NCBI RefSeq assembly: GCF_024171535.1
Contig: NZ_JALJZV010000016.1
Coordinates: forward strand, 1 to 64,000
Reading direction: 5' to 3'
From: Flavobacterium sp. HSC-61S13
GTDB taxonomy: Bacteria; Bacteroidota; Bacteroidia; Flavobacteriales; Flavobacteriaceae
DNA: 64,000 nucleotides
Positions 8,861-17,108 of the stretch are shown piece after piece. The notes under the pieces were generated by a model, which ran no database searches, was not told the origin of the DNA, and saw only the letters and a program-made list of their open reading frames with translations. How positions within the stretch are numbered: the first letter of the stretch is position 1; every line of letters begins with the position of its first letter. Made by a program: the position numbers and the translations under genes.

Positions 8861-10137
8861 TATTTTTTAACTTTAATATTAATTTCTCGTTGTACTTGTT
8901 GTCCCTCTTCCAGCTCTCGATTAACCACGGCATAAGGACCTACAATAATAACATCCTCTGCTTGCAATCCTTCTATAATTTCAATATTACGATCGTCTTG
9001 AATACCGGTTTTTATCCATTTCAGCTTAGCAACACCATTAGTCAATACAAATACCGCTTCTTGTGGTTTAGTTGCATCAGTCCCCTGCATATTTTCTGAT
9101 ATCGTAGTACCTAGACTGTCTTGCACTGCTTTCATCACAATAGCACTGATAGGTACTGTAAAAATACCCTCGCGTTTATTGGTTACGATATCAACAGTCG
9201 CGGTCATTCCCGGTCTAAAAGGCGAGTAATTGGACGGTTTTCCATCTAACAGATCCTCATAGGATTCTTTTGATATACGCACCTTCACCTTAAAGTTTGT
9301 TACCTGATCTGCCGTAAGGGTCACACTCGCAGAATTAGAAATACTGGTAACAACCCCTCTAAACTCTTTTTTCAGATAAGCATCTACCTCAATTTTTGCT
9401 TCATTACCTACTTTGATCTTAACAATATCATTCTCATTCACATCAACCTCTACTTCCATATTATTCAGGTTGGCCACACGTAAAAGCTCTGTTCCTGCCA
9501 TTTGTTGGGTCCCCAACACACGCTCTCCCAACTCTACATCTAGACGTGAGATTGTTCCATCTACCGGTGCATAAATCGTCGTTCTATTTAGATTGTCTTT
9601 CGACTCTGTCAAAGAAGCTTGGGTACTCTGTACGGTAAAAAACGCCGCATTCTTTACCGCCGTAGCCACTTCATAGGCCGACACTACTTTGTCCCATTCC
9701 GCTTTTGAAATCACCCCTTTTTCAAACAAGATTTTATTACGATCATAATTCAATTTAGCTTCTTTCAATTGCGCCTCAGCTTGATTTAATCCCGCTTTAC
9801 TGTTTGACAAAGACGCAACCATTCTATCCACCCCCGATTCATACAAGTCAGGATTGATCCGTACCAACAGCTCTCCTTTTTTTACGACCTGTCCCTCTTT
9901 TACCGGCAAATCGATGATCTCACCCGACACTTCCGAAGATATTTTAACCTCGATTTCTGGTTGAATTTTACCTGTTGCAGAAACTGTTTGCGTTATCGCA
10001 CTTTTCTTCAACTGTAGCGTTTCTACCTTTTTTATCTGATTATTATCGCCCAAAACATTGGTTTTATATAATGCTACCACAACAACGATAGCCACAAGAA
10101 CCAGCGTAATAAGGATGTATTTAGTTCTTTTTTTCAT
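8860..10137 (-). CDS. HlyD/MacA-type periplasmic adaptor subunit of an efflux system
   Basis: 425 residues. One N-terminal membrane anchor (~7-26) is followed by the membrane-fusion-protein layout: a lipoyl half-motif with SGEIIDLPVKEGQVVKKGE (~73-91), a coiled-coil hairpin (~105-185), the second lipoyl half with APVDGTISRLDVELGERV (~197-214), then beta-barrel and membrane-proximal domains. It bridges an inner-membrane pump and a TolC-like channel. The TolC-type gene lies upstream (83-nt gap from its stop), so they probably form one transcript. No MacB or RND permease is encoded next to it, so the pump partner must be elsewhere. The stop overlaps the tsaB start. Confidence 0.88.
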   Translation of the reverse strand: MKKRTKYILITLVLVAIVVVVALYKTNVLGDNNQIKKVETLQLKKSAITQTVSATGKIQPEIEVKISSEVSGEIIDLPVKEGQVVKKGELLVRINPDLYESGVDRMVASLSNSKAGLNQAEAQLKEAKLNYDRNKILFEKGVISKAEWDKVVSAYEVATAVKNAAFFTVQSTQASLTESKDNLNRTTIYAPVDGTISRLDVELGERVLGTQQMAGTELLRVANLNNMEVEVDVNENDIVKIKVGNEAKIEVDAYLKKEFRGVVTSISNSASVTLTADQVTNFKVKVRISKESYEDLLDGKPSNYSPFRPGMTATVDIVTNKREGIFTVPISAIVMKAVQDSLGTTISENMQGTDATKPQEAVFVLTNGVAKLKWIKTGIQDDRNIEIIEGLQAEDVIIVGPYAVVNRELEEGQQVQREINIKVKK

Positions 10138-10219
10138 AAGTAGAAGTATTCATAATTTAAGGTCAAACAATAAAGCTAAGGCGGCATAATTTACGCGGTC
10201 AGAGTAATAATATTAATTA

Positions 10220-11686
10220 CTAATTCTCAAAAAGAGGAATTCCAAAATAGTACTCCAATATTTTTGTTTTAAAGATGTAATCGTATTTAGCGCGAAGCAC
10301 TTCTGATTGCGCATTAACCAATAAGGTTTGAACTTGATTGAGTTCGAATATATTCATCAGCCCAACTTGATACCGTTGTTTGGCATATTCCAACGATAAC
10401 TCACGGGCTTCTAAAGTACTTTTTGCTGCCTCAAAACTCTTTAAAGCACTTTGCGTATCGGTATAAGCGGTATATACCGCTTGTTTCAATTTTAAATCGG
10501 TTTGTTCTTTTTCATTTTTAGTTTGCTGTAGCGCTACCCTACTCATACGCACATTATTTCTTGCGCTCCACCCATTAAAAATAGGGATATTAATACCAAC
10601 TCCAAAACTTTGTCCTTTATTACTATCAAACTGATCAAACAAGGATTCTGGACCAGAAATAATCGGTACCATATTGGGTTGCACTACGTTTTGATTGGTA
10701 TTTTCTACGATTCCAATCACACGAGTCGGACTGTTTGGATCTAAGGTTTGTCCCGTTACACGATCATTATAGGCCGCACGCGTTGCAAAGCTATAAAACC
10801 CTCTAATACTAGGCAAAAACATTCCGCGGGCAATATCCACTTCTTTTGCTGCTATTTCTACTTTGGTTTGAGCTAATCGAAGATCTACCTGACTTATTTT
10901 TGCTTGCTCCAAAATTTCATCTGCCGTTTTCAACATCACTTCACTATGAGCCACTTCATAATCTTGATCGGCAATATCAAATGCCTGAAAATTATCCATT
11001 TGCAACAGTTGTGCCAAGGCCAATCTAGAGATTAAAACTGCGTTATCAGCGACAATTACCTTTTGTTGTGTATTGGCCACAGTGGCTCTAATATCCAACA
11101 AGTCTCCAGCTGGAACCACCCCTGCGGTAACCAACTCTTGTGTTCTAATTAATTGTTGGTTATCGTATTTTAATTGTGCCTCGTTGGAATGCAACAACTC
11201 CTTATTAAAGATAATTTGTAAATATGCATTAATCACATTTAATGCAATATCCTCTCTCATCTTTTGAGATTGATATTGAGATGACAACAAACTCAAGCGC
11301 GATTTAAGCAACTGATTCTGGTTTTGAAGCCCCTTAAAAATATCTATAGCTACATCCACTCCTGCAGAAGTAAACTGGGTAGTTTGATTCTCTAATATAC
11401 CGGTAGTAATATTTTGATTTAAACCCAAGGTCCAAGAATGATTAGATTGAGCACTAACGGTGGGTAAAAAACTCCCCCAAGCCGACTGTTTACCAATAAA
11501 GGCTCTTTCTTGATCTAAATCAATTTGTTTGATATCGATGTTATGCTCCAAAGCATAGGAAACACACTCTTGCAACGTCCAATTTTTATCTTGAGCCATC
11601 CCACTAAAGCTACCTCCCAACAAAACACAAAACAACAGTACTAGCCTATTTGCTTTATATTTTTCGATCCTATTAATAAAGTTCAT
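10220..11686 (-). CDS. TolC-family outer-membrane efflux protein
   Basis: 488 residues from the ATG at 11686; an in-frame TTG two codons earlier is less likely. A signal peptide ends near SGMAQ (~residue 31). The mature start WTLQECVSYALEHNIDI is the classic outer-membrane efflux protein opening. Two repeats of long amphipathic helices with short beta segments follow, e.g. GVGINIPIFNGWSARNNV in the second half. The trimer would form an outer-membrane barrel plus periplasmic tunnel. It is transcribed just before the HlyD-type adaptor. Substrate unknown. No clear TAnnTTTG box was seen upstream. Confidence 0.9.
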   Translation of the reverse strand: MNFINRIEKYKANRLVLLFCVLLGGSFSGMAQDKNWTLQECVSYALEHNIDIKQIDLDQERAFIGKQSAWGSFLPTVSAQSNHSWTLGLNQNITTGILENQTTQFTSAGVDVAIDIFKGLQNQNQLLKSRLSLLSSQYQSQKMREDIALNVINAYLQIIFNKELLHSNEAQLKYDNQQLIRTQELVTAGVVPAGDLLDIRATVANTQQKVIVADNAVLISRLALAQLLQMDNFQAFDIADQDYEVAHSEVMLKTADEILEQAKISQVDLRLAQTKVEIAAKEVDIARGMFLPSIRGFYSFATRAAYNDRVTGQTLDPNSPTRVIGIVENTNQNVVQPNMVPIISGPESLFDQFDSNKGQSFGVGINIPIFNGWSARNNVRMSRVALQQTKNEKEQTDLKLKQAVYTAYTDTQSALKSFEAAKSTLEARELSLEYAKQRYQVGLMNIFELNQVQTLLVNAQSEVLRAKYDYIFKTKILEYYFGIPLFEN

Positions 11687-11749
11687 AAGCAACGATCATT
11701 TATCTATATGACGCTAAAAGCATCTTTGTGTTACAACTAATAAAAATAA

Positions 11750-11775
11750 AAAAAAAACCGTCGTAAGACGGTTTT
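11750..11775 (-). terminator. Terminator of the SCO/DUF420 operon
   Basis: Perfect 9-bp stem AAAACCGTC / GACGGTTTT with GTAA loop. On the reverse strand a long T-run follows (complement of the A-run before 11758). The stop codon of the small membrane protein gene overlaps the outer stem. Confidence 0.85.
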
Positions 11776-12022
11776 ATAATATAGCTTTTTTTTGTTTCTT
11801 TTTTTTAACAACCCTATACACTAGATATCCGACTACACCGACTAACAAATAGGGGAATATCATCAGATAGACAATCCCATCATTTACTGCGGCGGCTTGA
11901 ACTCCGGACTCTTCTGTTTCCAAAGCAGCTCTACACATAGCGCATTGCGCTGATGCGGAAAAAGTGGACAATATAAAAAATAAGCTTACAAAAAATAAAT
12001 TTTTAATCATTGAGCTTTTCAT
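11774..12022 (-). CDS. Small membrane protein with CxxC after its signal sequence
   Basis: 82 residues from the ATG at 12022 (a TTG three codons earlier also exists). Residues ~1-25 form a signal peptide ending in SASAQ; the mature protein begins with CAMC (QCAMCRAALETEESG), then one membrane helix (~47-68) and a Lys-rich tail that would stay in the cytoplasm. The CxxC would face the periplasm. I do not recognise a named family, but it is the last gene of an operon with SCO and DUF420, so a role in copper handling or oxidase assembly is a reasonable inference. Real gene: good coding context, short spacing to DUF420, and a terminator directly after it. Confidence 0.7.
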   Translation of the reverse strand: MKSSMIKNLFFVSLFFILSTFSASAQCAMCRAALETEESGVQAAAVNDGIVYLMIFPYLLVGVVGYLVYRVVKKKKQKKAIL

Positions 12023-12031
12023 AATATACAA

Positions 12032-12559
12032 TTAATAAACATAATAGGGTGAAATCATTAAATACACGACAACTCCAGTTACAGCAACATACAACCATAA
12101 AGGAAAGGCATATCTCGCAATTTTCTTATGCAAATCGTACTTCCCTAATAGCGCTCTTACATAAGTCACCAATACAATTGGAATAATAACTACAGATAAA
12201 ACGATATGACTGATTAGGATAATAAAGTAAATGGTTTTCAAAACACCTTCTCCTCCATAAGAAGTAGAATTAGAAGTCATGTGATACGCTACATACATAC
12301 CTAAAAACAAAACAGAACACAAAATACAAACCTTCATAATGTTTTCATGAAGTTTTCTATTACCCTTTTTAATAGCGATGACTGCCGCAATCAAAAGCAC
12401 CGCCGTAAGTCCATTGATACTCGCATAAATCGGAGGCAAAAACGAAAGTGGCTCCACGTTTGGAATCTTAACACCAAACAAAATAACTACTACAATCGGT
12501 ATGATAACCGATAATATAATAATCCAAGTATTGTATCTTTTTTCAACTGATTTATCCAT
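12032..12559 (-). CDS. DUF420 integral membrane protein (oxidase-associated)
   Basis: 175 residues with about five membrane helices (~12-28, ~40-62, ~74-92, ~107-130, ~148-172). Conserved His residues lie near helix ends (KLHENIMK, AYHMTS, SHIVLS, YDLHKKIAR), the pattern of the DUF420/YozB group found next to cytochrome oxidase genes. It starts at ATG 12559 within a TAATG overlap with the SCO gene stop, so the two are translationally coupled. Family knowledge: Bacillus CtaM (YozB), a DUF420 protein, is needed for caa3 or aa3 maturation. A similar role here is inferred from context. Confidence 0.8.
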   Translation of the reverse strand: MDKSVEKRYNTWIIILSVIIPIVVVILFGVKIPNVEPLSFLPPIYASINGLTAVLLIAAVIAIKKGNRKLHENIMKVCILCSVLFLGMYVAYHMTSNSTSYGGEGVLKTIYFIILISHIVLSVVIIPIVLVTYVRALLGKYDLHKKIARYAFPLWLYVAVTGVVVYLMISPYYVY

Positions 12560-13182
12560 TACTCTTCTAATAACAATTTAATATCTTCCTTAATCATCTT
12601 AACACCTTGGTCATCGGTTCCGTCGTAATAGAGTATAGGATTTCCAAACTCATCTTTTCTACAACGAATATTACCATCCTTATCTATTAATGCAAACAAA
12701 CCTGAGTGTTCAAATCCACCAGGTACATTTGAATTTGCCGCAGCATAAAGGTTGAATTTTTTAGACAAACTAAAAATATAATCTGCATCACCTGTTAACA
12801 TATACCAAAATGGCAATTTAACGCCCAGCTCTTCAGCATGAGCTTTCAGTGCAGCCGGTGTATCATTTTTAGGATCTATGGTTATAGACGCGACACCAAA
12901 CTTCAGATTTCCATAAAACTCCTTTTGGATGGTAAGCATGTTTTGATTCATTATTGGACAGATCGTCGGACACTGTGCAAAAAAGAATTCCAAGACATAA
13001 ACCTTACCTTTATAATCTTCATTTGTAATGATTTTGTCATTTTGATTGGTCAACTTAAACTCTGGCGCTGGACCGATCACCACCAAGTCTGATTTTTCAA
13101 ATTTAGCAATAATCTTAGGTACTGCCCAAATTCCAAAAATCAAAATGATAAACGAAATACCTATATATGATTTATTTTTCAT
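12559..13182 (-). CDS. SCO1/SenC family copper-delivery thiol protein
   Basis: 207 residues with an N-terminal membrane anchor (~5-23) and a periplasmic thioredoxin-fold domain. The copper/redox motif CPTICP (~residues 74-79) is followed by TIDPKNDTP and, later, the conserved His in GFEHSGLFALIDKDG; two Cys plus one His are the SCO copper ligands. Role: insertion of copper into the CuA site of oxidase subunit II, whose gene (coxB) is at 32.6 kb. The operon continues into DUF420 through TAATG. The upstream gene is a Cys-less relative, separated by 12 nt. Confidence 0.93.
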   Translation of the reverse strand: MKNKSYIGISFIILIFGIWAVPKIIAKFEKSDLVVIGPAPEFKLTNQNDKIITNEDYKGKVYVLEFFFAQCPTICPIMNQNMLTIQKEFYGNLKFGVASITIDPKNDTPAALKAHAEELGVKLPFWYMLTGDADYIFSLSKKFNLYAAANSNVPGGFEHSGLFALIDKDGNIRCRKDEFGNPILYYDGTDDQGVKMIKEDIKLLLEE

Positions 13183-13194
13183 GATTGAGTTATA

Positions 13195-13857
13195 TTACTT
13201 ATTAGGTTCACTAACAATTTTATTATACTTTTTAAGAGCCAATCTGTATTCTGCAAGAATAACCTTCATATCGTCCATCATTTCGTTGTGCAATTCGGCA
13301 GCTGATATGGTGTTATAACCTTCTTTATATTCTTCTAATCCTTTTTTATTTTTACCTTTTCGCCCTCTAAGATTTTTTTCTTTGTCCAGAATAAAGACAT
13401 TTGGAGTTCCAAGATTAGCATCTAGTTTTCCCTGAAGTTTAAATGAATCATAAAAAACCTGGATTTGTTCTGGCTCGAGAAAAACATAATCCCATTTTTC
13501 TAGGTCCGAAATCGGCTCCAACTCAGTACGAACTCTTTTAACCTCTTCCTCACTTCCGATAGGTGCAACAAACACCACTTGAAAGTCGTTAAAATCGCGA
13601 TATCTCTTATAGATCTTTTGATCTAAATTAAAAGCATTACCCCGATCTCTAAACATATCACTACCCGGAAATCCGATGACAGTGATTTTATCCTTTAAGA
13701 CGATTGGCTGACCAGACCAAGTTTTACCTTCTGGCAGTTCATCTACTCCCTCCGTCAACGTCGGTAATTTTGCAAACTGATTAACTCCTGTAGCAAAAAA
13801 CAGATACGCACAAATAGGCATGATAAACAAAACGGTAAGTACAATATATTTTTTCAT
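13195..13857 (-). CDS. SCO-like membrane-anchored thioredoxin-fold protein without the copper cysteines
   Basis: 220 residues: N-terminal membrane anchor (~4-22), then a domain with thioredoxin/SCO features, including a TWSGQPIVLKDKITVIGFPGS start and a C-terminal strand NVFILDKEKNLRGRKG that corresponds to the SCO 'IDKDG' strand. Where SCO proteins have CPxxCP this protein has FPGSDMFRD, so it cannot bind copper or exchange disulfides in the usual way; there is no other Cys in the predicted domain. First gene of the SCO-DUF420-CxxC operon, 12 nt before SCO. Assignment as an SCO relative rests on fold-level similarity and context, so it is moderately certain. Function unknown. Confidence 0.65.
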   Translation of the reverse strand: MKKYIVLTVLFIMPICAYLFFATGVNQFAKLPTLTEGVDELPEGKTWSGQPIVLKDKITVIGFPGSDMFRDRGNAFNLDQKIYKRYRDFNDFQVVFVAPIGSEEEVKRVRTELEPISDLEKWDYVFLEPEQIQVFYDSFKLQGKLDANLGTPNVFILDKEKNLRGRKGKNKKGLEEYKEGYNTISAAELHNEMMDDMKVILAEYRLALKKYNKIVSEPNK

Positions 13858-14065
13858 TTCTAGAATATATTTTATGTAAGGTTAGGTGCTATTACAAGAC
13901 GAACTCCGATATTATATTTCGAAAGTTAAACACTTTGTAGTACTGATTTCATCTGTTGATAAAATCTAATGTAGTACAAGTCTTCAATACATGTTCGAAG
14001 GCAAATGAATCAAAAAGCAAATCATCCGCTGGTATATTCCGGTCTTCTAAGTAAACCGTACAAAA

Positions 14066-14095
14066 ATAAAAAAAGGCGATTAATAAATCGCCTTT
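14066..14095 (-). terminator. Terminator of the cyoE-cox3-cox3-cox4 operon
   Basis: AAAGGCGATT / AATCGCCTTT perfect 10-bp stem with AATA loop, 18 nt beyond the cox4 stop, followed on the reverse strand by a T-rich tail. Confidence 0.85.
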
Positions 14096-14112
14096 AAATA
14101 CTTAATATGTTA

Positions 14113-14478
14113 TTAAAATATCCACTTGTAAATGGAGTTATGATTGAATACATCATAAATATAAGATCCTTCAATTAAGAGTAAAGTTACCATATAAGCA
14201 ATTAAGAAGGCTAAAATACCCACTACGGACCATCTTAACGCTGCTTTCTCCCCTTCTAAGTGCATAAATGCCCACATGATGTAGTATGCCTTCCAAAGGG
14301 TCAACAAGATGAAAATCCAGTTTAATAAACTTAAATGTAAAACATGCGTGTAGTGTAAAAAGTCTGGTTTAAAAATACCGAAAACAACTTCCACTATAGT
14401 TATCAAAGAAAGAATTACGAATACGGTCCAAATTCTCTTTGTATTTGATTGATGCGCTGTACCTGTTGATGCTGCCAT
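14113..14478 (-). CDS. Cytochrome c oxidase subunit IV family protein
   Basis: 121 residues with three predicted membrane helices (~17-36, ~47-73, ~83-103). The short loop HLEGEKAALRW after the second helix and the three-helix plan fit the prokaryotic COX4/CyoD-like family (accessory subunit of heme-copper oxidases, no cofactors). It is the last gene of the oxidase accessory operon, 20 nt after the larger subunit III, and is followed by a strong terminator. Confidence 0.8.
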   Translation of the reverse strand: MAASTGTAHQSNTKRIWTVFVILSLITIVEVVFGIFKPDFLHYTHVLHLSLLNWIFILLTLWKAYYIMWAFMHLEGEKAALRWSVVGILAFLIAYMVTLLLIEGSYIYDVFNHNSIYKWIF

Positions 14479-14498
14479 TTTTCTTAAATTTTAAAAAA

Positions 14499-15479
14499 TT
14501 AAACTAAGTAGAAGAAAGTAAATACGAATACCCACACTAAATCGACAAAGTGCCAGTACAAACCTCCTTTTTCAACCATTTCATAAGATCTTCTTCTTTC
14601 ATAAGTTCCCAATAATACATTGAAGAAAATCACTATATTGATCAGTACTCCAGTGAAAACGTGAAATCCGTGAAATCCAGTTATAAAGAAAAAGAAATCT
14701 GCAAAAACTTTATGTCCATATTCGTTATGTTTAAGGTTTGCACCCTCCACAACCATTACAGCATCTTTTAAGTGATCTGCCGAAGCTTCTCTAGACAATA
14801 TTATCTTATGCTTGGTTTCATCTACAAACTGCGTTCTAATGCGCACATTTGGATTCGCTTCAAAACCAGCTTTAACTTCTTCTAAAGAATAAGAAGGAAC
14901 AGTAGAACCGCTAATAAACCAAGCCCCTGTATTTCTTTCCTTTTGAACACGTTGTTTATCTGCAGAATGAACTGCAAAATCAGCCAAAGCGATTTGCTTA
15001 CCGTCTTCTCCAACGAATTGTAAAATTGATCCTCCGCGAGTTTCCACCGCTCCGTAAGATCCCTGAATAAAGTTTTTCCATTCCCATGCTTGAGATCCCA
15101 AGAAGATAAATCCTCCGATAATCGTCAAGAACATGTAAAAGGCTACTTTACTTTTCTTTAATTGATGTCCTGCATCTACGGCTAAAACCATAGTAACTGA
15201 AGAGAAAATCAAAATAAAGGTCATCAATGCCACATAGTACATTGGTGCATTTACTCCGTGTAAAAATGGAAAGTGATTAAACACCTCATCGGCAATAGGC
15301 CAAGAGTCCATAAATTTAAATCTCGAAAAACCGTACGCAGCAAGGAATCCTGCAAATGTTAATGAATCAGACAATATGAAATACCACATCATCATTTTTC
15401 CATAGCTCACACCTAGAGGCTCATTTCCGCCGCCCCAAATTTTTTCCTTAGTAGCTGCTGTAGTAACTGTCGCTCCCAT
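14499..15479 (-). CDS. Cytochrome c oxidase subunit III (long form with inserted loop)
   Basis: 326 residues. Typical subunit III helices are visible: KMMMWYFILSDSLTFAGF (~28-45), a second at ~79-101, a third at ~111-131 ending in SQAWEWKNFI, then TGFHGFHVFTGVLINIVIFF (~256-275) and a last helix with YWHFVDLVWVFVFTFFY (~307-323). Between the third and fourth helices lies a hydrophilic insertion of about 110 residues (~137-247) absent from standard subunit III. Accessory, cofactor-free subunit that stabilises subunit I. It follows the shorter subunit III gene by 43 nt. I infer both are real subunits of one or two oxidase forms. Confidence 0.88.
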   Translation of the reverse strand: MGATVTTAATKEKIWGGGNEPLGVSYGKMMMWYFILSDSLTFAGFLAAYGFSRFKFMDSWPIADEVFNHFPFLHGVNAPMYYVALMTFILIFSSVTMVLAVDAGHQLKKSKVAFYMFLTIIGGFIFLGSQAWEWKNFIQGSYGAVETRGGSILQFVGEDGKQIALADFAVHSADKQRVQKERNTGAWFISGSTVPSYSLEEVKAGFEANPNVRIRTQFVDETKHKIILSREASADHLKDAVMVVEGANLKHNEYGHKVFADFFFFITGFHGFHVFTGVLINIVIFFNVLLGTYERRRSYEMVEKGGLYWHFVDLVWVFVFTFFYLV

Positions 15480-15522
15480 ATCAAGTTGTTAGTTAAAAAG
15501 TTCCCAAATTTAAGTCTTTTTT

Positions 15523-16104
15523 CTATTTATAGAAAGTAAAAAACAAAAACAAATAAATCCAAATCAAATCAAGAAAATGCCAAAACATCCCACATAACTC
15601 TATACCAAGAGTTTGACCTGAATTATACTTTTGTTTAAAATGATTATAAATTACTATTAAAAGTGATATCAATCCACCAAACAGGTGGACCACGTGTGCA
15701 ATCACTACAACATATAAAAATGAGGTTGTAATGGTACTTTCACTCCCAGTAAAGAAATAACCGGATTCTATAACTTGTCCAAATCCTTTGAACTGCAAAA
15801 AAACGAATAATAAACCTAATACCAAAGTAGAAATCAAGTAAATTGTCGTCTTCTTACGATCATCTACTTTTATAGCTCTGTGAGCCATTGTAAATGTGAC
15901 ACTACTTAAGATTATAGCAATGGTGCTATACAAAAAAGCCGTTGGCAGTTTGAAATCGACGATCCAGTCCGGTCTCGACTTACTGATTACGTAAGCACTA
16001 GTAAGTCCGGCAAAGACCATTATAATGCTTCCCATAGCAAAAAGAAGCATCACCTTTAAGGCCTTCCCTCTTTTCTCTTCTTGTTCCTCAATACTTACAT
16101 CCAT
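15523..16104 (-). CDS. Cytochrome c oxidase subunit III (short form)
   Basis: 193 residues, five predicted membrane helices (~15-37, ~50-68, ~82-103, ~123-147, ~170-190), which is the usual prokaryotic COX3/CyoC plan. Motifs include AHVVHLFGGLISL and, at the end, CGMFWHFLDLIWIYLFLF, equivalent to the final helix of the longer subunit III. It begins 2 nt after the heme O synthase stop, so is surely in the same operon. Having two consecutive subunit III genes of different length is common in Bacteroidota; one may have become specialised. Confidence 0.88.
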   Translation of the reverse strand: MDVSIEEQEEKRGKALKVMLLFAMGSIIMVFAGLTSAYVISKSRPDWIVDFKLPTAFLYSTIAIILSSVTFTMAHRAIKVDDRKKTTIYLISTLVLGLLFVFLQFKGFGQVIESGYFFTGSESTITTSFLYVVVIAHVVHLFGGLISLLIVIYNHFKQKYNSGQTLGIELCGMFWHFLDLIWIYLFLFFTFYK

Positions 16105-16106
16105 AA

Positions 16107-17015
16107 TTATCGCAAAAATTTATCTAATATATATATAATCTGAATTAGCGAAATATAGGACACACTAACCAACATCAGCGAACGCGCTGCTTTTTCAGTT
16201 CGAGTTCTATATAACTGTATCGCTGCATATAACATCCAAAGCCCTGCTAAAAACACCAATACGGCTGAAATAGGAGATAAAAACAACCTACCTGTAAGCC
16301 CCGTTGCAGGAAAAACGGAAATAACAATTAACCAAACCGTATATAATATAATCTGAAGGGCGGTTTTCTTATCTCGTTTTCCCGAAGGTAACATCGAAAA
16401 ACCACCTCTTTTATAATCATCGTATAAAAACCAACCGATTGCCCAAAAATGCGGGAACTGCCAAAAAAACTGTATCAAAAACAACGTTCCGGCTTCGATT
16501 CCAAAATTATTAGTTGCCGCAACCCATCCCAACATAAAAGGAATAGCACCTGGAAAAGCACCTACAAAAACGGATAAGGGAGTAATGGTTTTTAATGGCG
16601 TATAAATACTGGTATATAGAAAAATAGAAATCGCTCCAAACATAGCTGTTTTAGGACTTACCACATACAAAATAGCGACTCCTAACAAAGTCAAAATCAC
16701 CGCCAATATAAAGGCAGACGAAGGTTTAACACGACCTGCTGGTATAGGTCTATTTTGAGTACGTTTCATTTTAGCGTCCAATTCCTTTTCTATAATTTGA
16801 TTATAGACATTGGATGCTCCAACCATACAATAACCACCCACAGCTAGCATTACTAGAGTCCACAAATCGACTTCACGCCAATCCAATACGGCTAGAAAAT
16901 AACCGGCAATAGTTGAAAAAACAACACTAATAGCCAAACCGGCCTTGGTCATTTCTTTAAATTCCTTAAATATCGAAGTCTTGGTATCCTGTGGTATGTT
17001 CAAAGCAGTTTTCAT
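16107..17015 (-). CDS. cyoE: Heme O synthase (protoheme IX farnesyltransferase)
   Basis: Also called ctaB. It transfers a farnesyl group to heme b in the membrane, giving heme O for the terminal oxidase. 302 residues from the ATG at 17015, with about nine helices. The prenyltransferase signature is clear: NVYNQIIEKELDAKMKRTQ followed by RPIPAGR (~residues 76-102), and the second Asp-rich motif YDDYKRGG (~205-212). A longer reading start at 17048 would add 11 residues and overlap the TATATTTG box at 17035-17042, so the ATG at 17015 is preferred. First gene of the oxidase accessory operon. Confidence 0.93.
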   Translation of the reverse strand: MKTALNIPQDTKTSIFKEFKEMTKAGLAISVVFSTIAGYFLAVLDWREVDLWTLVMLAVGGYCMVGASNVYNQIIEKELDAKMKRTQNRPIPAGRVKPSSAFILAVILTLLGVAILYVVSPKTAMFGAISIFLYTSIYTPLKTITPLSVFVGAFPGAIPFMLGWVAATNNFGIEAGTLFLIQFFWQFPHFWAIGWFLYDDYKRGGFSMLPSGKRDKKTALQIILYTVWLIVISVFPATGLTGRLFLSPISAVLVFLAGLWMLYAAIQLYRTRTEKAARSLMLVSVSYISLIQIIYILDKFLR

Positions 17016-17034
17016 TTCAAGTAAAATGGGATTG

Positions 17035-17042
17035 CAAATATA
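17035..17042 (-). promoter_or_regulatory. -7 promoter box (TATATTTG) for cyoE and the cox3/cox4 operon
   Basis: Exact TAnnTTTG match on the reverse strand, 19 nt upstream of the cyoE ATG at 17015. This box decides against the longer N-terminus. Confidence 0.55.
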
Positions 17043-17108
17043 CTCCAATTTTTAAAATAACTTCTAAAAACTGTGGTAGTTACTGTTAATCTTTATTTAA
17101 CATTTGAA

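Noticed and set aside
13858..14112. Possible tRNA or small RNA between the oxidase operons
   Set aside because: No cloverleaf or acceptor/T-arm pattern found; only the cox4 terminator is clear.
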